From positions 62,001-126,000 of the forward strand of contig JAHFQM010000001.1 in assembly GCA_023266355.1 (NCBI GenBank): 64,000 nucleotides of DNA, read 5' to 3'. Numbering within the stretch: the stretch's first letter is position 1; each line of letters begins with the position of its first letter. The translations under genes and the position numbers were made by a program. The notes under the pieces are model-generated. The model was not told the DNA's origin. It ran no database searches and saw nothing but the letters and a program-made list of their open reading frames with translations. This stretch comes from Aquabacterium sp. (lineage in GTDB: Bacteria > Pseudomonadota > Gammaproteobacteria > Burkholderiales > Burkholderiaceae_C). Shown in pieces: positions 25,743-35,228 of the stretch.

Positions 25743-27314
25743 TCATTTGCTTTGGGAGCGCAGTGTTGCTTCTTCAGAGTTTTCTTTTATTTCAAGGATC
25801 GTGTATTTCTTCAGGCGTAGTCGCACTTGGTAGTTCTTCTCCAAGTACCCGTCAAGAAGGTCCAGGCTGGGCGTGTTGCAGCTTTCGTTGCCTTGCTCGC
25901 AGGGGCTGTCGACGAGCAGCACGTACCGCATGGAGCGGCTGCGGATTTCCTCCATGGTGCGTGCTTGCATGTGCTGCAAGTTGGCCACTCCCGGATGCAG
26001 TTCATCCAGGAAAACCGTGCTGCCCATGCCACTCAGGAAGTACCAGATGGGCTCATTGCCACCGAACTGGTCATGGTTGTTCACCCCCACGTACAGCCCT
26101 GCATCGTGAGGCCTCGTTTGCAGCCAATTGAGCAAGACTTCTTGCTCGGCGGTGAGTTCGGCCATGCCCTGTCGGGTGAGCAGGGCAGGAACGGGGGGGC
26201 GCTTCAGCGCGTGCAGTGTGTTGAGAAGGGTCTTGCCCGCGGGCCTTGCGCTGAGGGTCAGCAGCAGTCCGCAAACCGTGAGGAGCAGCACCCACGAACC
26301 GGCTGTTTTCGCGCGATTGGGCCAAATCAGTGCTGCAGTCACGCACATGGCCGGAATCAAGGCCATCAAGGCGGGGACAGCATGTATGGCGTCTTTCCGA
26401 ATGCTCAGTTGTGCCAGCAATGCCGTCGCAACAAACGCATGCATCAGTTGCAGCCTGCGAACTTGCAGAGGAGCCTGACGAAGAGCGGGCATGCAGGTTG
26501 ACGCGAGTACAACCAGTGCGGAAAGAGGCACAAGCCAAACACTGATGGTGCGCGGGTTCCGCCAGTCCGGCCAAGGGGTCCTGCGGTAAGCGGGCATCAC
26601 TTCGGCTGGTTGCTGCACAAGCTGTTGAACCAAAGTCTCAAGCGATACCTCGGTCAGCTGGTGCGCCAGTCCGATGGCTCCCATCGCGCCCGCTCCAATG
26701 AGGCCAAACGCCATGGCCTGCCAAGCTCGTTTGTCTGTGAACCGGCCTGTGCACAGCTCGGCAGTGAGGCAGGCAACGAGCGCATAGCCCGCCATGTCGT
26801 GCCTGAACCAGGCAGCAAGGCCAAGCAATGCCCCTGCAGTCAGTGTCCAGTTCCGAGGGCTGCTTTGGCTGGCAGCGGTCGCCCAGACACTGGCTGCTGC
26901 CAGAATCAACAGCATCGCCGTGAAACCTGGATAACCTGGGGATCCGGCGCCACCCAAGGCAGCGAGCATGAGCAAGCCGGTTGTCAGCGCCACCAGCTTG
27001 TTTCGCATCACGTGGGCCACGCCCCAGGTCACAACACAAGCCGTGAGCAGTCGAACCAGAACGTCCACCAGCCTCGAACTGGTGATCGACTCGCCCAGCC
27101 ACGCGTAGGCCAGCGCAACCAGATGGTATTGGCCCGCGGGGTAGATGCTCCAGAAGTCGAGGTGTGGGATGTCGCCGTGCAGCACACGGCGAGCCCGCTC
27201 CAGGACGAAGCCCTCGTCATAAGGCACGATGGGCTGAAGCAGCAGGGGGTATAAAAGTGCCAGCCCAAGCAGGAAAACGACGGTGATGGCTGAGAGGGCA
27301 GGGCTGCGCGGCAT
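25743..27314 (-). CDS. GT39/ArnT-like GT-C membrane glycosyltransferase candidate
   Basis: A 523-residue polytopic protein. A first TM helix is followed by VPYDEGFVLERARRVLHGD, which places an acidic DE pair in the first periplasmic loop as in GT-C enzymes that use polyprenyl-phosphate sugars. HLDFWSIYPAGQYHLVALAYAWLG follows. About ten further hydrophobic segments precede a soluble C-terminal domain. The donor is unknown. With polyprenyl-phosphoryl-arabinose probably made in this locus, arabinosyl transfer is a testable guess. It has a 10-bp gap from the flippase gene upstream in the same operon. Confidence 0.65.
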   Translation of the reverse strand: MPRSPALSAITVVFLLGLALLYPLLLQPIVPYDEGFVLERARRVLHGDIPHLDFWSIYPAGQYHLVALAYAWLGESITSSRLVDVLVRLLTACVVTWGVAHVMRNKLVALTTGLLMLAALGGAGSPGYPGFTAMLLILAAASVWATAASQSSPRNWTLTAGALLGLAAWFRHDMAGYALVACLTAELCTGRFTDKRAWQAMAFGLIGAGAMGAIGLAHQLTEVSLETLVQQLVQQPAEVMPAYRRTPWPDWRNPRTISVWLVPLSALVVLASTCMPALRQAPLQVRRLQLMHAFVATALLAQLSIRKDAIHAVPALMALIPAMCVTAALIWPNRAKTAGSWVLLLTVCGLLLTLSARPAGKTLLNTLHALKRPPVPALLTRQGMAELTAEQEVLLNWLQTRPHDAGLYVGVNNHDQFGGNEPIWYFLSGMGSTVFLDELHPGVANLQHMQARTMEEIRSRSMRYVLLVDSPCEQGNESCNTPSLDLLDGYLEKNYQVRLRLKKYTILEIKENSEEATLRSQSK

Positions 27315-27324
27315 GGCGGGGTGG

Positions 27325-28650
27325 TCAGGAGGGTGCGGTGCGACCCTTCAGAAACCGGGCCAGTGAATCGCCGCTGGCACGCAAGGCCTGAGGCAGAACC
27401 ACGAACAGCATGGCCACCTCTGCTGTCAGCAAGATGACAAGGAAACCTTGTTGGCCGATGTGACCAATGAGGGCGCTGCCCAGGCCGATGGCGGCTGCCG
27501 CACTGCTCACCAGCGCCAGGCCCATGCGCCCGTGCTGGTTGGTGGCGGCCAACACGATGGAACTGGCGTTCCAGATGGCGCTCACGCCAGCGATGGCCAA
27601 CAAGAACAGCAGCAGCGAGGCATCGTAGGTTTGGGCCGCGCCCAGCCACAGCCGGGTGACGGTGTGCCCCAGCAGGCCCAGGCCCAGGCACGAGGCCAGC
27701 ACCAATGCGGCCGTGATGCGTGCAGAACGCCTGTGCAGTTGGCGCAGCAAGGCCATGTCGCCAGCGCCAAAGGCACGCGACATTTCGGGCCACACCGAGG
27801 CATTGAGCACGTTCATCAGTTGCATGGGGATGCGCGACAGCGTGCGCATGGCCGAAAACAGGGCGACGGCCTCTCCTCCGAACGCCGAGCCCAGCACCAC
27901 GATGGGCCCTTGCAGCGACAAGGCGCCAGCCAGTGGCATGGCCATGAATGCCAGCGAGGGCTTGAGCAGGCGCCGCACCAGGCCTGGCTCTGCGGGCACG
28001 TTGCCTGCGTGCAGCCAGGGGCACACGCGCCGCAAGTGCAGCATCTGAAAGCCAATGAGCCCGAACTTCAGCACCAGCATGGCGGCGCAAAGCGCCAGCG
28101 GGCCGTGCCCAAGCCACAGCAGTGCCGCAAAGGCCGTTGCTTCCAGCAGGCGCCCCGTGTTGCCAATGACGATGCCTGTGGCATTGAGCCCGGCGCAGCG
28201 GTAGCCGGCGCCGAACACCCCCGCAGAAAAGCTCAAGGCCACGTTGGCCGCCAGGGCCAACACCACGAGCGCGGCCTCCATGGGCTGGATGTGCGGCGTT
28301 CGCGGTGTGTTCAGGCTGAACTTGCCAAAGGCCAGGGCCAGCCCGAGAAGCAGCGTCAGCAGGCCCACTGCCGCAGCCACACGGAAGGCCCCGCGGTAGG
28401 TCGCTTGGGCGCCCTGTCGGTCGCCAGCACCCGCGCGCATGGTCATGTCGTTGCCCGCTGCCGAACCAATGCCCAGGTCGGCCATGGTGAGGTAGGCCGG
28501 CAACGCGCTCAGGAGCAGCCACTCGCCATACAAAGCGGCACCCCACTTGGCGAAGAACAGCGGGGTGAGCAGCAACTGCGTGCCCACGGTCACCACCTGG
28601 CCGAATGCGTTGGCGGCGAGGGCTGCGACGATGCGTTGACGAACTGACAT
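27325..28650 (-). CDS. oligosaccharide flippase (Wzx-like), line A
   Basis: A 441-residue polysaccharide-transporter-family membrane protein of the MOP superfamily with 12 or more predicted TM segments. The N-terminus AALAANAFGQVVTVGTQLLLTPLFFAKWGAALYGEWLLLSALPAYL is partly diagnostic (FG..V....QLLL.P). ADLGIGSAAGNDMTMRAGAGD follows, and paired helices run to the C-terminus. It would flip undecaprenyl-PP-linked repeat units. I start at the ATG at 28650, since sequence upstream overlaps poorly conserved DNA. It lies 11 bp downstream of the uncharacterised gene 28662-29771. Confidence 0.8.
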   Translation of the reverse strand: MSVRQRIVAALAANAFGQVVTVGTQLLLTPLFFAKWGAALYGEWLLLSALPAYLTMADLGIGSAAGNDMTMRAGAGDRQGAQATYRGAFRVAAAVGLLTLLLGLALAFGKFSLNTPRTPHIQPMEAALVVLALAANVALSFSAGVFGAGYRCAGLNATGIVIGNTGRLLEATAFAALLWLGHGPLALCAAMLVLKFGLIGFQMLHLRRVCPWLHAGNVPAEPGLVRRLLKPSLAFMAMPLAGALSLQGPIVVLGSAFGGEAVALFSAMRTLSRIPMQLMNVLNASVWPEMSRAFGAGDMALLRQLHRRSARITAALVLASCLGLGLLGHTVTRLWLGAAQTYDASLLLFLLAIAGVSAIWNASSIVLAATNQHGRMGLALVSSAAAAIGLGSALIGHIGQQGFLVILLTAEVAMLFVVLPQALRASGDSLARFLKGRTAPS

Positions 28651-28661
28651 GAGCTTGAGCT

Positions 28662-29771
28662 TCAGCGCAGCGATTTCAGCTTGGCCAGGCTGAGCGCTGC
28701 ATCGGCGCTGCACCTCTGCCACAGCCAGTCTGTGCTGTCTTCTTGCAGGCAATCGGCCACGGTGTGGCCCACATGCAGCCAGCGCAGCGACAGGGAAGGC
28801 TTGCCGTTGAGTTCCATGTCCACCCTGCGGGGGTAGAGCGCATCAGGACCGCGAACGCTGCCAAAGTCAACGAACAGGTTGTGCCTGTAGCCGGCGGCGT
28901 CGTAAGGGTCGAAGTGCTGTTGCTGCGCGTACTCATTGACAAACAGGCGCTTCGACTGTGCATGGATCTGGCAAAGGGTGCCAAGCCGGTGCATCACGTT
29001 CATCAGCGAGTACACGGCGGCCCAGTCAGCGGGCGTGGGGGACGACAGGGCGCGCAACTCGTTCATGAGCTGTGTGCAAGCCGACAGCAGGGTCGCTTTG
29101 ACGGTGTGCACCTGTCCTTGCCAGGCCATGTTGACCAGACCGGAGCTTTGCACCCAGCCTGGGTTGATTTGCGTGCCACGCAGGAAACCCTGCAACACGC
29201 TCTCGGAAGGACGGATCAAGCCGCAAAAGACGACCATGCCGCCTTGGCTGAGTTGCCTGTGGCGATCGTGCGAGATTTGCCAGTTGCGCAGCATGCGCAA
29301 GCGCGTGCGCAGCTGCCGATGGAAGTCGTAGCCTGCAGGCATGCGTGCATGTTGGTTGGAAGCCATGTCGGCCGCTGAAGCCGGCTCGGGGTCGTACAGC
29401 GGCATGGTGCCCGCGGGCAGCACAGCCACCACCTCGGGCACCATGCCGATGCACAGGTAGACGATGTCGGTGCGTGCCGCGATGGTGGGCTGCCTGGCCT
29501 GCAGTTCCAGCAGGCTGTTGTAGCCATCCCAGAGCACCACGTGCACGCCCTCAGGCGCATCGTGGGCTGACAGGGCGCTGCCTCGTTCCATCAAATGGAT
29601 GTTGTCGGTGATGTGGGCCGCGCTTGCCTGCGCGCGTTGCGCAAGCGAGTCCCGCAACTGCGCATGGCTGCGCACAGCGGCCACCGTCCAACGCAGCCGG
29701 TTCTGGTCGGAGAGGTTCAGCGTGACGCCGCATCGGGCGGGTGAGTGCAGTTCAATCTGGCAGGTCGGCAT
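28662..29771 (-). CDS. protein of unknown function in EPS operon
   Basis: A 369-residue soluble protein I do not recognise. It has no signal peptide, TM segment or clear cofactor motif. Segments such as IHLMERGSALSAHDAPEGVHVVLWDGYNSLLELQ and later VVFCGLIRPSESVLQGFLRGTQ are not diagnostic. Its position between a GT9 gene (20-bp overlap) and the flippase suggests an EPS-related role, possibly a transferase of unassigned type. The start at 29771 is the first ATG compatible with the overlap; an alternative at 29810 adds 13 residues. Confidence 0.6.
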   Translation of the reverse strand: MPTCQIELHSPARCGVTLNLSDQNRLRWTVAAVRSHAQLRDSLAQRAQASAAHITDNIHLMERGSALSAHDAPEGVHVVLWDGYNSLLELQARQPTIAARTDIVYLCIGMVPEVVAVLPAGTMPLYDPEPASAADMASNQHARMPAGYDFHRQLRTRLRMLRNWQISHDRHRQLSQGGMVVFCGLIRPSESVLQGFLRGTQINPGWVQSSGLVNMAWQGQVHTVKATLLSACTQLMNELRALSSPTPADWAAVYSLMNVMHRLGTLCQIHAQSKRLFVNEYAQQQHFDPYDAAGYRHNLFVDFGSVRGPDALYPRRVDMELNGKPSLSLRWLHVGHTVADCLQEDSTDWLWQRCSADAALSLAKLKSLR

Positions 29772-30876
29772 GGTGCGTAGGTCGGACAGGGCGCCAGGTG
29801 GCCGCTGCATGCAGCATGCCGTGCAAGGCCTGCGCCGCAGCCTCGGGATCGAAATCGTTGACGCTGCAGGGCTCCGTGCCGTTGGGGAGCACCTGACGGT
29901 GGTGCGGGCAGAGCGGCGCCCAGACCAAGGGGTTGTAGGCCCGGTCGCGATAGAACGCCACCACCGGCTTGTTCAGGGCGGCCGCCACATGCACCACGGC
30001 GGTGTCTGGGCTGACCACCATGTCGCATTGCTGAACCAGCCACATCATTTCCCACAAGGAGGTGTTGTCAGGGGTCAGCGCCACCGCGCTCCGGGCCGAC
30101 GGCGGCAGGGCCTGGATGCGCGCCAGCCAGTCGGGCCGTTCGGCGCCTGGCACGCTCAACAGGATGCGGGCTTGCGGTCCAGCGCTGTGCAATTCCTTGA
30201 TCAGCCACGCCACGGTCGAGGCGTTGAACGTGCGGTCAGCCCCTGCTGCATGGGTGTTGAGGAACACCGTGGGCCCAGGGTGCGCGGGCAATGTGCTTCG
30301 GTCGGTGCGGTGGGATGGCAGAACCTCGGGCAAGGGATTGCTGCCAAGGTGCTGCAGAGACAACAGCTCGCACAGGTTCTGCAGCCGGGCTGCGATGTGT
30401 TTGCGAGGCCACTCATAGCTGGTGCACACCAGCGAACGGTCAAAGATGCGGTACCGACCCACGTTGTAGCCAATGGCCACCGCGGGGTGCAGGGCGCGCA
30501 GCAGCAACAGCGTTTCCAGGCTGAGGAAGGTCTCGAAAGAGACGAACACGTCGCAGGCGCCGATGGCCTCCAGCAAGGAAGCTCGGTCTTGTCGGCACGA
30601 GAGGGCTTCTTGAACCTGTGGCAGCGCACGCCAGAAGCTTTGCAGGCCGGGTTCGACCACCACGGTCACGTTCACATCGGGCCGTTGTGCAGCCAGATCA
30701 CACAGCAACATGCTGGTGACGATGGCGTCACCGAGTTTGCCGTCGGGTTGCCAAAGGCAGAGCCGGGCATTGGCGGGCAGGGTGATGGCGCCCAGGGGCT
30801 GTCGCCAGTAAAACCGGTCGTCGCGGTGCCCGAGAAGGTCAACGAGCCACTGGCGCAGGGTTTGTTTCAGCTTCAT
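29752..30876 (-). CDS. family 9 glycosyltransferase
   Basis: A 374-residue GT9/heptosyltransferase-like protein. After a basic N-terminus, LCLWQPDGKLGDAIVTSMLLCDLA gives the GDxxxxxxL loop, VFVSFETFLSLETLLLL lies in the linker, and the donor-site signature is MVVSPDTAVVHVAAALNKPVVAFY. It is probably cytoplasmic. The ATG at 30876 overlaps the stop of the upstream gene by 4 bp, which fixes the start. A second GT9 gene of the window lies at 15442-16461. Confidence 0.82.
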   Translation of the reverse strand: MKLKQTLRQWLVDLLGHRDDRFYWRQPLGAITLPANARLCLWQPDGKLGDAIVTSMLLCDLAAQRPDVNVTVVVEPGLQSFWRALPQVQEALSCRQDRASLLEAIGACDVFVSFETFLSLETLLLLRALHPAVAIGYNVGRYRIFDRSLVCTSYEWPRKHIAARLQNLCELLSLQHLGSNPLPEVLPSHRTDRSTLPAHPGPTVFLNTHAAGADRTFNASTVAWLIKELHSAGPQARILLSVPGAERPDWLARIQALPPSARSAVALTPDNTSLWEMMWLVQQCDMVVSPDTAVVHVAAALNKPVVAFYRDRAYNPLVWAPLCPHHRQVLPNGTEPCSVNDFDPEAAAQALHGMLHAAATWRPVRPTHHADLPD

Positions 30877-32429
30877 GGTTGTGCGCAACGAAGCACGTCG
30901 AACCAAGCGTGCCGCTCCACCAGGACGTAGCGTGCGTCCACGGCTTTCTGGATGTCCTCATCGAAGAGCGCACGCTGTGTGTAGGAGCTGACCATGCGGA
31001 AGGGCATTTCACCGCGAGCCACAGCCAGGTGTGGGATGTGGCAGCGGGTCAATGCCTCCAGCACGGGGCGGGTGGATGTGCCTGACAGCTGCAGGTCCAG
31101 CCAGGCGGGGTAATCGATCTGGGGCACCCCTTGCGCCTGAAGCAGCGGACGCAGGTGGGTGAGTGCATCGCCTGCGGTGGTCGAGCCCGAGGCCAGGACC
31201 AGCCCGGGGTAGGCCGTGCCCAGTTGCTGAAGTTCAGCGCGTGCGCTTGCGCGGGCGTGCCATGTTTGGGCCATGTGCTGGCCTTCGTGGGCCGATTTCC
31301 AGCCCGCAGTGAGCGCGAAGCTGATGGCCATGGCGTGCACCAGCCAGGCGCCAGTGCGCCGTGCGTCTTCCGTGCGCATGGCAGCTTGCAGCAGCCATGC
31401 ATTGACTGGCACCAGCGGGATCAGGTGGTGCAAACCAGCGCCGCGCTTGGCCGCCACCAGCGCCAGCAACAACTGCAGCAGCAGCACTGCGAGCCAAGTC
31501 GTGGCGCTGTGTTCGTCATGGCGCTGCGCCGTGTTGGCGCGGCTGAAACGCCAGCCCAGCAAAGGCAGCCACAGGGCCAGGACGTACAGCAAGTTTTCGC
31601 CCACCATGCGTGCCACCAGGCCGTGCTTGCCGGCCAGTTGCAGGTAGTGGAAGAAGCCGGCGAGGCCCACACCGGCAGGGGCAAACAGCAGCAGGAATGT
31701 GAGAGCTGCGGCCATGGCCACCGTGACCAGGGCCTTGACGTGCAGTGCGCTCACGCCCGCGACGGCCACCCAGGCCATGGCCACATAGGCGGCCCCGTGC
31801 AGCTTGAACCCCGAGGCGAGGCCCATCAGGCACCCCATTGCGCCCCATTGCAGCCATGACGGTCGAATGCGGTGGGCGACCCACAGTGCCAGCACGGTGC
31901 ACAGCAGCAGGAAGGGTTCAGCGCGGTTGAAAAACAGGAACAGCCCGAAGGGTGCCGCCCACAGCAACATCAAGCGGGCGCTGGGATGTGGCAGCAGGCG
32001 CAGGCTCAATGCCAGTGCGGCCAGAAACCCCAGCACGCCCGGCAGTTTGGCGCCTTCAATGGGCGAGGGCCAGATGCGCATGCCCAGCGCGTTGACCTCG
32101 GCCAGTGCGGGTCCGTAGAGCAGGCCATTGACGTGGTGGGTGTCAAGCGGGGGATAAATTTCGCCGCCCTGCAGCCATTGCAAGCCCAGGCTGGCCACCG
32201 TGGCCTCCACATGGTCCTGGAAGGTGGGGTAAAACAGATAGGCCAGCGCATGCAGTGTGACGGCGCACAAGACCAGCCACGCCATGGCTCGGGCCAGTGG
32301 CACCAGGGCCTGGCCCAGGTGCAGTTGGCGCCAACCGGCCTGCAGGGCGAACAGGCCGCCTGCGATGCAGGCCAGGCCGGCGCCCTGCTGGAACGTGATG
32401 ACCTTGGCGGTCAAGGCAAGGGTGTCCAT
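30873..32429 (-). CDS. polytopic membrane protein, GT-C/DUF2029-like
   Basis: A 518-residue protein with about 11 hydrophobic segments and a C-terminal soluble domain of roughly 130 residues. A first periplasmic loop contains YPTFQDHVEATVASLGLQWLQ and then GGEIYPPLDTHHVNGLLYGP, which resembles the acidic loop of GT-C mannosyltransferases of the GT87/DUF2029 type. I cannot identify donor or acceptor. It is tightly placed between two other EPS genes, with an ATGA overlap to the GT9 gene downstream. Confidence 0.6.
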   Translation of the reverse strand: MDTLALTAKVITFQQGAGLACIAGGLFALQAGWRQLHLGQALVPLARAMAWLVLCAVTLHALAYLFYPTFQDHVEATVASLGLQWLQGGEIYPPLDTHHVNGLLYGPALAEVNALGMRIWPSPIEGAKLPGVLGFLAALALSLRLLPHPSARLMLLWAAPFGLFLFFNRAEPFLLLCTVLALWVAHRIRPSWLQWGAMGCLMGLASGFKLHGAAYVAMAWVAVAGVSALHVKALVTVAMAAALTFLLLFAPAGVGLAGFFHYLQLAGKHGLVARMVGENLLYVLALWLPLLGWRFSRANTAQRHDEHSATTWLAVLLLQLLLALVAAKRGAGLHHLIPLVPVNAWLLQAAMRTEDARRTGAWLVHAMAISFALTAGWKSAHEGQHMAQTWHARASARAELQQLGTAYPGLVLASGSTTAGDALTHLRPLLQAQGVPQIDYPAWLDLQLSGTSTRPVLEALTRCHIPHLAVARGEMPFRMVSSYTQRALFDEDIQKAVDARYVLVERHAWFDVLRCAQP

Positions 32430-32441
32430 CGGCGGCCCGGA

Positions 32442-33977
32442 TCAGGGTGGGGCCAGCTTCCACAGCCGCAACTTGCCCTTGCGATCGTAGTAGCCCGGCG
32501 CCATCGACCAGCCGATGCTGCTGGCGTCGATTTCATGCACCAGCTCGGCGCCTGGCTCGGGCGCGCCCCCCTCCAGGTAGTAGGTGGCGCCTTGTCGTTT
32601 GGCCCAGGCCAGCATCTGCTCGGGTGGCGCCCAAAGGTATTGGGCAGCTTCCGGCTGGGTGATGCCGCCCACGTCCACCAGTTCATTGCGAACCAGGTAG
32701 CCGAACTGGCCAATGGCATACACGGCGATCTTGGCGTCGGCCGGCAGGTTGGCATTGATGTAGGCCGACATGCGCTCGATCTGCTCGACCTTTTCGGCCT
32801 TGTTGCGCACCAGCGGATGGGCTTGCTGCACCGTGATGAACAGCGCTGCCGCAGCGGCCACGCCCAGGACGACGGCGTGCAGTGTTCGCCCCCCCAGGTG
32901 GCGCAGCATCACGTAGCACAGCACCGACAGGCCGGGGGCCACCACCATGACGTAGCGCGTTTGCACGTAGGTGTGGTTGACCATGTAGAACAGGCTGGTG
33001 ACCACCACATAGGCCAGCAAAGGCCAGGCGGCCATCGGCAGTGACGTGTGGCGGGGCAGGGCGCCCACGGCGCGCTTGCGCAGGGCCAGCACCGCCAGCG
33101 CGGCCAAGCTCAGCATCACGCCTGGAAAACCCATGCCGTACACCATCAGCATGCGCCAGGCGGCCGAGGTGCCGGGGGGGGCGCGTTTGGCCGCATTGGT
33201 GTTGGGCATCACATAGCCAAATGCGTCGAGCGCGTAGAGGGTCCAGCAGGCCAGAGGCAATGCCAGCAGCACTGCGGCGCCCAGGAACCACGCCATGCGT
33301 TGCGGCCCTGTCTTGCCCTCCACCAGCTTCCACCACTGCCACAGCAGGAAGGGGCCGCAAATGCCGATCAGCAGCACCATCTCGGGCCGAACCAGGGGGC
33401 TGAGGCCCAACAGAAACGCACTGCCCAGGAAGCTGAGTGGCGTGGCCGTGGGGCGCGTGACCAGCAGGCACAGCAGCATCAGCAGACCGCTGGCAGCCAG
33501 GGCCTCCATGCCCGAATAGGCCCAGTAAACAAAGTAGGGGTTGAGCACGAACAGCGCCAGCACCCAGGCGGGCTGGTCTTGTGCATCTGAGCCCAGGTCT
33601 GCCTGCAGCCTTCGGCAGTAGGCGAACTGCATCAGCAAGGCGAAGACGGTGCCCAGTGCGGCCAAGGCTTTGCCAGCCAGCAGCCAGTCCGGCACAAGGT
33701 GCCTGGCCCCGGCAAGCAGCAGCACCCACAGGGGCGCGGTGTCGCCATTGCTCAGCACCCCGTTGAACACAAAGCCCTGACCTTCAAAAACGCTGCGCGC
33801 GTATTCCAGGTGGATGAAGGAGTCGTCTTCCCAATAGCCCAGGGCATGTTGAAACCAGTAGAGGCAGGCCAGCACCACCAGGCCCACCAAGCCCAGGCCG
33901 GTGGGGCTCAGGCGCAAGCCGACCGAGGTCGGCGAACTGCCTTGATTAGTTGCAATAGATGAGGTGAGGTTCATCAT
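32442..33977 (-). CDS. GT-C-like membrane glycosyltransferase candidate
   Basis: A 511-residue polytopic protein. After the first TM helix comes LGYWEDDSFIHLEYARSVFEG: the adjacent Asp-Asp in the first periplasmic loop is the characteristic GT-C acidic pair. FNGVLSNGDTAPLWVLLLAGA follows. About ten more hydrophobic segments and a short C-terminal soluble domain complete it. The start at 33977 overlaps the WcaI-like gene stop (ATGA). The coding strand carries a C8 run near 33174-33181. Function as a polyprenyl-phosphate-sugar transferase is inferred from topology and motif. Confidence 0.65.
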   Translation of the reverse strand: MMNLTSSIATNQGSSPTSVGLRLSPTGLGLVGLVVLACLYWFQHALGYWEDDSFIHLEYARSVFEGQGFVFNGVLSNGDTAPLWVLLLAGARHLVPDWLLAGKALAALGTVFALLMQFAYCRRLQADLGSDAQDQPAWVLALFVLNPYFVYWAYSGMEALAASGLLMLLCLLVTRPTATPLSFLGSAFLLGLSPLVRPEMVLLIGICGPFLLWQWWKLVEGKTGPQRMAWFLGAAVLLALPLACWTLYALDAFGYVMPNTNAAKRAPPGTSAAWRMLMVYGMGFPGVMLSLAALAVLALRKRAVGALPRHTSLPMAAWPLLAYVVVTSLFYMVNHTYVQTRYVMVVAPGLSVLCYVMLRHLGGRTLHAVVLGVAAAAALFITVQQAHPLVRNKAEKVEQIERMSAYINANLPADAKIAVYAIGQFGYLVRNELVDVGGITQPEAAQYLWAPPEQMLAWAKRQGATYYLEGGAPEPGAELVHEIDASSIGWSMAPGYYDRKGKLRLWKLAPP

Positions 33978-35224
33978 GCGGCCTTCCGGCTGCGGTCATC
34001 TGCGGGCGCATCGGGCGCCTGCATGTGCCGAACCACGGCCGAGAGCACGGCATCCCGGCCGATTTCTTCTTCCGCATACCGGCGGGCGGCCTGGCCCAGC
34101 TGGGCACGCCCGTGCGGGTCGTCGGCCAGGGCTTCGATGGCCTGGGCCAAAGCCTCTGGCTGCAGCGGTGGTACCACTTTCCCGCAACCTTTGACCACCA
34201 TGGCAATCTCGGTGTCGGGATTGCAGGTGGCCACGATCGGTCGGCCACTGGACAGCATGCCGGTCAGCTTCGAGGGCAGCACCAGATCTTCGGCATCCGG
34301 GCTTTGAGGCAGCAGGTGGATGTCAGCCAGGCCCAGCAACTCGGGGAGCATGGCGACATCCTGCAGGGGCAGCAGGTGCACGCGCGCCAGCCCTTGGGCG
34401 TCGGCTTCGATTTTCGGCTTCATGACGCCATCGCCGCAAATCACGAAATGGATGTCGTGGCGGTGTTGCAGCAGCCGCGCAGCCGCAGGCACGACCTCCA
34501 GCCCCTGCTTGCTGCCCATGGTGCCGGAGAACAAGACCACCACCGCCGGGATCGGGATGCCCAGCCGGGCGCGGTAGCTGCTGGCACCGTCCAGAGGGCG
34601 GATTTTGTCGATGTCCACCCAGTTGGGGAAGAGGTGGCAGCGTTCGGGGCTCACGCCCTTTTTCATGAGGTGGTCGATCATGCGCCCCGAGATGGTGGAG
34701 ACCACATCGAAGCGACGCAGCAGCGCGCGTTCCATGCGCCACACCAGGTGCCGGGCCAGGCCCACGTTCACGAGGCCCATGCGAAAGGCCACATCGACTT
34801 CGAAGTCCTGCACGTGCAACCACGCCTGGGCGCCTGAAATGCGGGCCGTGACCCAGGCCATGGGGGCGCACACCATGGCAGGCGCCACCACCAGAACCAC
34901 ATCGGGCCGCCAAGCCAGTTGGCGCAACATCACGGGTGCAGAACTGAGCGCGAAGGTCAGCAGGTGGACAATGCGCGCGAACCCACCGGGCTGCGACGGC
35001 ACCCACAGCGGCGCCCGCCAAACGGTGCAGCCCCGCCATGTTTCCTTGCGGTACGGCGGCCACGCATACCCCTCGCCCAGACGCCAGGCAGGGTAGTACG
35101 GGGGCGCGGCCACCACGCGGACGTCATGCCCCTGGCTCGCCAGCCACTCAGCCATCTCACCGGAGTATTTGCCGATGCCTGTGGGCTCGGGCGCGAAGTT
35201 GGCGCTGTAGATGAGGATCTTCAT
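33974..35224 (-). CDS. WcaI-like family 4 glycosyltransferase
   Basis: A 416-residue GT-B transferase close to colanic acid WcaI. It starts MKILIYSANFAPEPTGIGKYSGEM, contains PPYYPAWRLGEGY, VFSGTMGSKQGLEVVPAAARLL in the donor domain and the distinctive LLPQSPDAEDLVLPSKLTGMLSSGRPIVA. WcaI adds fucose during colanic acid assembly; GDP-fucose is available here (gmd, fcl), so the analogy is reasonable but unproven. It is cytoplasmic or membrane-associated and lies 4 bp after the GT2 gene. Confidence 0.88.
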   Translation of the reverse strand: MKILIYSANFAPEPTGIGKYSGEMAEWLASQGHDVRVVAAPPYYPAWRLGEGYAWPPYRKETWRGCTVWRAPLWVPSQPGGFARIVHLLTFALSSAPVMLRQLAWRPDVVLVVAPAMVCAPMAWVTARISGAQAWLHVQDFEVDVAFRMGLVNVGLARHLVWRMERALLRRFDVVSTISGRMIDHLMKKGVSPERCHLFPNWVDIDKIRPLDGASSYRARLGIPIPAVVVLFSGTMGSKQGLEVVPAAARLLQHRHDIHFVICGDGVMKPKIEADAQGLARVHLLPLQDVAMLPELLGLADIHLLPQSPDAEDLVLPSKLTGMLSSGRPIVATCNPDTEIAMVVKGCGKVVPPLQPEALAQAIEALADDPHGRAQLGQAARRYAEEEIGRDAVLSAVVRHMQAPDAPADDRSRKAA

Positions 35225-35228
35225 TGCA

